The position numbers were made by a program, and so were the translations under genes. A DNA stretch of 9,369 nucleotides from Prolixibacteraceae bacterium (GTDB lineage Bacteria; Bacteroidota; Bacteroidia; Bacteroidales; Prolixibacteraceae). This document shows, in pieces, positions 5,739 through 9,369 of the stretch (position 1 is the stretch's first letter; each line of letters starts with the position of its first letter). The notes beneath the pieces were generated by a model. That model was not told where the DNA came from and did not search any database. It saw only the letters and a program-made list of their open reading frames with translations. The stretch spans positions 1 to 9,369 of the forward strand of contig DAIDJX010000122.1 in NCBI GenBank assembly GCA_027451165.1, given 5' to 3'.

Positions 5739-6440
5739 TCAGCCTTTTCTGCTGATATCGGTCAATGCCTGAAGATTTATCAGGCGGATATCCTTTTCAT
5801 GCAGTTCGATCAAACCCTCTTTTTCGAAGTTTTTCAGCAGTTTTATGGCGCTCTCGGTCGAAATTCCCGTAAAATCCGCTATTTCTTTTCTGGACAGCAA
5901 CTGAAATATTTCCGGATTCTCAGCTCTGAAGGTGTCAATGTACAGCAAAGTAGCCGCCAAACGGCCATGCATCTGCTTGTACAATACTTTTTGAAGGGTT
6001 TGGTATAGATCGTTGTTGAGTCCGGTGTATCTGTTCATCATGAGGTATCCGAATTCCCCGTTCTCCCGGATGAGCTTAGAAACAGCTTCTTTTTCAATTA
6101 GTATGGCCTGGCACTCTGTAAGGGCAAGCGCAGAGTAACTAAAAGTATGTTTGTCGAATACGGCGGATAATCCAATAAATTCACCCGGACGGAAAATCCT
6201 GATGTTAAAACTGCGGTTTGAATCTCCTTCAATGTATTGTTTGACCCAACCGGAGATCAGAAACAATACATAAGAAGCGAAAGCACCCTGTTTGGTCAGG
6301 TTATCCTCTTTCCTGAAGAGCACCTGGGTCTTGGCACTCCTGACCAGGGCTGCCTCTTCAGGATGCAGCAATTGGAAACAGGGCGCCTGAATATCACAGA
6401 TATAATCTTGGTCGGTTTCCAGAATAGTTCTCATTGTCAT
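5739..6440 (-). CDS. Crp/Fnr family transcriptional regulator
   Basis: A 233-residue regulator: N-terminal cyclic-nucleotide-binding-type beta roll (about 22-120, with FRPGEFIGLSAVF at 83-95), a dimerisation helix (about 128-165) and a C-terminal winged helix (LLSRKEIADFTGISTESAIK, 181-200, then LLKNFEKEGLIEL). C15, C21 and C110 align with E. coli Fnr C23, C29 and C122; the place of Fnr C20 is taken by D12. This suggests a three-Cys plus Asp cluster, but this is inferred. The recognition helix has E196 but lacks Fnr's Ser-Arg (I199 and K200 instead), so the DNA target probably differs from TTGAT-N4-ATCAA. M1 or M3 may be the start. It lies beside the cyd operon, a likely target. Family call is sure. 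Confidence 0.9.
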   Translation of the reverse strand: MTMRTILETDQDYICDIQAPCFQLLHPEEAALVRSAKTQVLFRKEDNLTKQGAFASYVLFLISGWVKQYIEGDSNRSFNIRIFRPGEFIGLSAVFDKHTFSYSALALTECQAILIEKEAVSKLIRENGEFGYLMMNRYTGLNNDLYQTLQKVLYKQMHGRLAATLLYIDTFRAENPEIFQLLSRKEIADFTGISTESAIKLLKNFEKEGLIELHEKDIRLINLQALTDISRKG

Positions 6441-6559
6441 AATTTGAAGGCAAAATTAATCCAAATCAAGAAAAGTTCAGGAGATGTGTAATATAATCCG
6501 TTGTCTCAATACCAATTATTTGAATTTTCGTATCTTGTATTGACTTAAAAACCAAGACC
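6441..6559. promoter_or_regulatory. Divergent control region between the Crp/Fnr gene and the membrane-protein gene
   Basis: A 119-base AT-rich gap between divergent genes. Besides the -7 element at 6451-6458, it holds TATAATCC (6492-6499) and TAATCCAAAT (6457-6466), both also present in the 2187-2289 region. For the plus-strand gene TATCTTGT (6531-6538) is a weak -7 candidate; no matching upstream box is seen. No ORF or RNA structure was recognised. Confidence 0.4.
6451..6458 (-). promoter_or_regulatory. Predicted -7 element of the Crp/Fnr gene
   Basis: On the minus strand TAATTTTG (6458-6451) is an exact TAnnTTTG match, 10 bases before the first ATG (6440). No TTTG box at the right distance is seen. 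The resulting leader would be only a few bases, so either M1 with a very short leader or M3 could be the start. ATTTGGATTA (minus strand, 6466-6457) overlaps the first bases of the element and extends upstream of it; its complement TAATCCAAAT also occurs at 2211-2220 in the UPF0251/cyd control region. Confidence 0.35.
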
Positions 6560-7501
6560 ATGAACATCAGTTATACGATGCCGCTGACCAACGCCTGGGG
6601 CCGGATGAAAAAAGCACTGTTTCAGCCTTTTGATCTGAACAAATGGTTGAGGGTCGGGTTCACCGCTTTTCTTGCCGGACTGGTGGATTGTTCCGGGGGG
6701 GGTAACAGCAACGACCGTGATTTCGGGAAACATACCGAATGGGATGAATTCTTCCGCTTTCCGCAAACAGCCTGGGACTGGCTTACCAGTCACCCGGTAT
6801 GGTTTAACCTGATTATCCTGGGTGTGATCCTTTTTATCGCCATTATCACAGTGTGTATCTGGCTGAGTGCCAGAGGAAAATTTATGTTTCTTCACAATGT
6901 GGCCAGAGATACCATGGACATCAGTAAGCCTTGGCACGAATACAGGAGGGAAGGCCATTCACTGTTCATCTGGATGTTCTTTTTCAGCTGGATTGCCGTC
7001 GCCGGAGCCATAGGGTTGATGGTTTACTTTTTCTTTAAGGCAAAGGGAATGTATTACGGAGACTTACCCCCCATTATGATTTTCTGGCAGGTGGCAGGAA
7101 TGATCCTGATGTTCCTGGGATACATGGTGGTTGTGGGTTACATCAGTTTATTCCTGAATGATTTCGTAGTTCCCATGATGTATCGCGACAGGGTAGGGGT
7201 GTTCAGCGGTTGGACCCGGTTTCTGGCGCTATTTTTCCGGCATCCCCTTGCTTTTATTGGTTATGGCCTGTTCGTTCTCGGTCTATGGATTGTAGCAGTT
7301 TTTGCCATCCTATTCTTCGCTCTTTTCACCTGCTGTATCGGATTGCTCCTGCTGGTCATTCCCTATATCGGGTCAGTGGTACTGCTTCCGGTGACATACA
7401 CCTTCCGTGCCCTCAGCCTGGAGTTCCTGGCCCAGTTCGGGGATGATTACAAGGTGTTCCCGAATCCTGAACCATTGACCGTGAACGAAACAGTGAGCTG
7501 A
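6560..7501 (+). CDS. Polytopic membrane protein of unknown function
   Basis: A 313-residue protein with an N-terminal amphipathic region (KKALFQPFDLNKWLRVGFTA, 17-36), a Gly/Ser/Asn-rich loop (about 45-52) and strongly hydrophobic segments at about 83-103, 135-158, 173-199 and 231-285 (the last likely two helices). Conserved-looking parts are NDFVVPMMYRDRVGVFSGW (200-218) and TYTFRALSLEFLAQFGDDY (279-297), the latter with a pair of Asp. The general pattern (FxPF..x.W.R.GF near the start, then a Gly-rich loop) recalls a broad group of uncharacterised bacterial membrane proteins of the DUF4013/GPDPase-membrane-domain kind, but I cannot assign a family with confidence. It stands alone between divergent and convergent genes. 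The Gly-rich loop contains an eight-G run (6695-6702). Confidence 0.8.
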   Translation: MNISYTMPLTNAWGRMKKALFQPFDLNKWLRVGFTAFLAGLVDCSGGGNSNDRDFGKHTEWDEFFRFPQTAWDWLTSHPVWFNLIILGVILFIAIITVCIWLSARGKFMFLHNVARDTMDISKPWHEYRREGHSLFIWMFFFSWIAVAGAIGLMVYFFFKAKGMYYGDLPPIMIFWQVAGMILMFLGYMVVVGYISLFLNDFVVPMMYRDRVGVFSGWTRFLALFFRHPLAFIGYGLFVLGLWIVAVFAILFFALFTCCIGLLLLVIPYIGSVVLLPVTYTFRALSLEFLAQFGDDYKVFPNPEPLTVNETVS

Positions 7502-7520
7502 TTCTGGAATTTCAGAATTT
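7501..7520. terminator. Small bidirectional hairpin between convergent genes
   Basis: ATTCTG (7501-7506) and CAGAAT (7513-7518) form a perfect stem with one further G-T pair around AATT, in the 10-base gap between two convergent stops and overlapping the stop of the outer-membrane gene. T-rich sequence follows on the plus strand (TTTGTATTTTATT). The stem is short and AT-rich, so termination is likely weak. Confidence 0.4.
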
Positions 7521-9369
7521 GTATTTTATTCCGAATGAAACGATCTGGGTTTCGTAATAATTCTGATATTCAGCGGTAAATCCTTCTCCTTCAATTTCCT
7601 GGTGAATACCCATCGTATTAAACACATCGGTGGCAGATAGATTTAATTCCATTTTACCTCCTGGGAATGTTTTCTTCAGTCCGATATCAAGACCTCCGCG
7701 GGCCAGTTCCCGTCCCTGTCCAATATTCCTGGCACTGAAAAAAGCGCCGGTTATGTCAATCCTCAGGTTTCCGGGGAAAATAAGCTGGTGGGTCATTTTC
7801 GTATAAAGCGGGGTATCTGTTCGTTTCGGAATAGAATAATTCTGACTGACAGGAAAAAGAATTTTCCCGGTATGGGAATATATGATATTCCTGTACCCAT
7901 TTGCACTGGCTGACAGGTTCCAAATACTGTTGATTTTCTGTTCAAAAGAAATTTCCATGCCGGTGTTTGTTGCCTCCCCCAGGTTATCATATGCTTTAAT
8001 GGTTATTTCACTGTGCAGGGGATCCCGGATATAAATCCTGGTATAGTAAGCATCTGTGATTTTGTGATAAACTGATGTATAAAAGGAACCTTTCTTCCAC
8101 ATATACTTATGGGCTATTTCCATATTTTGGGTGAACTGGGGTCTCAGTGAGGGATTCCCGATCTTCAGCAGTTCAGGATCATCATACTTTGGGAATATCC
8201 TCAGAATATCCTCGCCCGGACGGTCAATCCTCCGGTTGTAAAAAACGGAAATCCTGTTGGAAGAATTGGCTTTAAGGGTGATCCGGATATTCGGGAACAG
8301 GCTTAAATAACTGTATTGATCCTCCTTAAAATAGTCGTTGGGAGCAAATTTATACCGTATAGATGTAAATTCCCCCCTCAGTCCGGCTTCGATATCCAGT
8401 TTTTCAAACTCAGAAACCAGGTTAAGGTAAGCACCTGCCAGATCCTCATCCCATTGCGACCAATCACCAAAATCATAAATCAGTGCGGTGTGCTGAGGAT
8501 TCCGGGACATCAGATAGGTAATCGGCATATGACGGAACCTTCCCTGGAACCCTGTTTCAAAACGGCCGAAAGGTAAGGGGCGGATATAGTCAGAAGCAAA
8601 TAACCAGACATATTCAGGGGCGATCACATGTGTTTTATCGGTATTGATCACCGGGTAAGGTTCAGGTCCGTTCTGCCGGAGATAATAAGTTTCATCTTCC
8701 CATCCTTTGGTGAAAAGGAACTGGGAGTTTAATTCATGACCGGTCTGCTGAAACCTGTATTTATGCTGAAAAGTTACATTGGTAAATCCTGTGCCTTCAC
8801 TCTCCCTGAATGACCATTTCCGGAGGGGTTGGTTGTAATTCCTGTTTCCGAAGAACCATACCCGGGTAGTATCAATATGCCATTCATAGTCATAAAGACC
8901 GAAAAGAGTAAAGGTCTGGTTGGGTGACGGATTCCAGTCCAAACCTAATTTCAGGTTATAATGGTTTTGGTGGCGGTTCTCCGCAACCTGGCTCTCTGTC
9001 AGGTCACCATTATCATAAAACCTTGTGGTAAACTCATTGTTCGGAAGCCTTTTCTGCCGGATGAAATAGGATTGCCAGAAGATGTTCACCTTTTCTGTTT
9101 TATAATTCAGGTTAAGGGATGGAGTAATTTTAAGATTGTCTGAATAGCTGGGCATTCCGGTTGGAAGATCGGCCCGGCGTTTGGTCAGCATACCGATTCC
9201 GGGTGTAAGTCCGGCGTCTCCGGTGAATCCGGTTTTTTTAGTTTGCCTGAATTTGATATTCACAATCCCGGCCATTCCGGCAGCGTCATATTTTGCTGAA
9301 GGGTTGTTGATGATATCAATACTCTCGATCTGGGATGCCGGAATGTTTTCGAGCCCTTTCTGGTTTCCG
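7512..9369 (-). CDS. TonB-dependent-receptor-type outer membrane beta-barrel protein (N-terminus outside window)
   Basis: The frame is open from the stop at 7512-7514 to the window end, so about 618 residues of C-terminal sequence are seen; the ATG at 9275 is internal. The window-edge part carries the plug-domain motif IPASQIESIDIINNPSAKYD, then AGMAGIVNIKF, typical of TonB-dependent receptors of the OMP_b-brl_3 type in Bacteroidota. The rest is a large barrel rich in alternating aromatic strands (for example NISFYNRR-like and PSLRPQFTQNMEIAHKYMWK segments) and ends in VSFGIKYKF, a terminal Phe as required for barrel insertion. Such proteins usually have a carboxypeptidase-regulatory-like domain before the plug; that part would lie upstream. 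The ligand cannot be predicted; no SusD gene follows, which argues against a glycan-uptake pair. The small hairpin at 7501 follows it. Confidence 0.9.
   Translation of the reverse strand, partial: GNQKGLENIPASQIESIDIINNPSAKYDAAGMAGIVNIKFRQTKKTGFTGDAGLTPGIGMLTKRRADLPTGMPSYSDNLKITPSLNLNYKTEKVNIFWQSYFIRQKRLPNNEFTTRFYDNGDLTESQVAENRHQNHYNLKLGLDWNPSPNQTFTLFGLYDYEWHIDTTRVWFFGNRNYNQPLRKWSFRESEGTGFTNVTFQHKYRFQQTGHELNSQFLFTKGWEDETYYLRQNGPEPYPVINTDKTHVIAPEYVWLFASDYIRPLPFGRFETGFQGRFRHMPITYLMSRNPQHTALIYDFGDWSQWDEDLAGAYLNLVSEFEKLDIEAGLRGEFTSIRYKFAPNDYFKEDQYSYLSLFPNIRITLKANSSNRISVFYNRRIDRPGEDILRIFPKYDDPELLKIGNPSLRPQFTQNMEIAHKYMWKKGSFYTSVYHKITDAYYTRIYIRDPLHSEITIKAYDNLGEATNTGMEISFEQKINSIWNLSASANGYRNIIYSHTGKILFPVSQNYSIPKRTDTPLYTKMTHQLIFPGNLRIDITGAFFSARNIGQGRELARGGLDIGLKKTFPGGKMELNLSATDVFNTMGIHQEIEGEGFTAEYQNYYETQIVSFGIKYKF

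Noticed and set aside
5736..5760. Hairpin TCAGC/GCTGA (5739-5743 and 5751-5755) as a terminator between the TSUP and Crp/Fnr genes
   Set aside because: Only five pairs, inside the Crp/Fnr coding end, and no T tract after it in either direction.
9273..9275. ATG as start of the outer-membrane protein
   Set aside because: The frame continues upstream to the window edge and codes for the plug motif, so this Met is internal.
7512..9369. SusC-type glycan uptake locus
   Set aside because: No SusD gene follows the barrel gene; the C-terminal neighbour is convergent. The plug motif fits the OMP_b-brl_3 type better.

Overview
The window looks like a piece of chromosome from an anaerobic or microaerobic member of the Bacteroidota, most likely a Bacteroidales/Marinilabiliales-type organism. 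The evidence is a SusC/TonB-dependent-type outer-membrane barrel protein, a cytochrome bd operon led by a DUF4492 gene (an arrangement typical of this phylum), a Bacteroidota-style Crp/Fnr regulator, A-rich or absent Shine-Dalgarno sequences at most genes, and intergenic matches to the Bacteroidota promoter consensus (TTTG, about 20 bases, TAnnTTTG). Base composition is moderate. I see no rRNA, tRNA, CRISPR array, insertion sequence or phage gene. The gene content is ordinary chromosomal; the less usual items are small genes and regulatory details.

Layout. 1-1290 (+): the tail of an unidentified gene, a small Spy/CpxP-like exported protein, and a DUF2202 ferritin-like lipoprotein, closed by a strong hairpin terminator (1309-1351). 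1354-2186 (-): a two-gene operon coding for a UPF0251/DUF134 DNA-binding protein and a NifX/NifB-type cofactor-binding protein with a Cys/His-rich tail; the two overlap by one base. 2187-2289: a divergent control region with nested repeats. 2290-5308 (+): the cytochrome bd oxidase operon, DUF4492 - cydA - cydB - a 35-residue single-helix protein that is easily missed and is a candidate CydX-like subunit. 5367-5735 (+): a half-size TauE/SafE (TSUP) permease with its own promoter-like element. 5739-6440 (-): a Crp/Fnr regulator that keeps three of the four Fnr cluster cysteines. 6560-7501 (+): a polytopic membrane protein of unknown function. 7512 to the window end (-): an outer-membrane TonB-dependent-receptor-type barrel whose N-terminus lies beyond the window.

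How the genes fit together. The centre of the window is a respiratory and redox module: a high-affinity quinol oxidase with two small single-helix companions, an oxygen- or redox-type regulator next to it, and a permease family often linked to sulfur oxyanions. The UPF0251/NifX-like pair is divergent from the oxidase and shares its control region, so co-regulation by a metal or Fe-S signal is plausible but inferred. The envelope genes at the left (Spy-like protein and DUF2202 lipoprotein) would fit metal or envelope stress handling. The best candidates for something undescribed are the 35-residue ORF after cydB, the Fnr-like protein with an Asp in place of one cluster Cys, and the repeat-rich divergent promoter.
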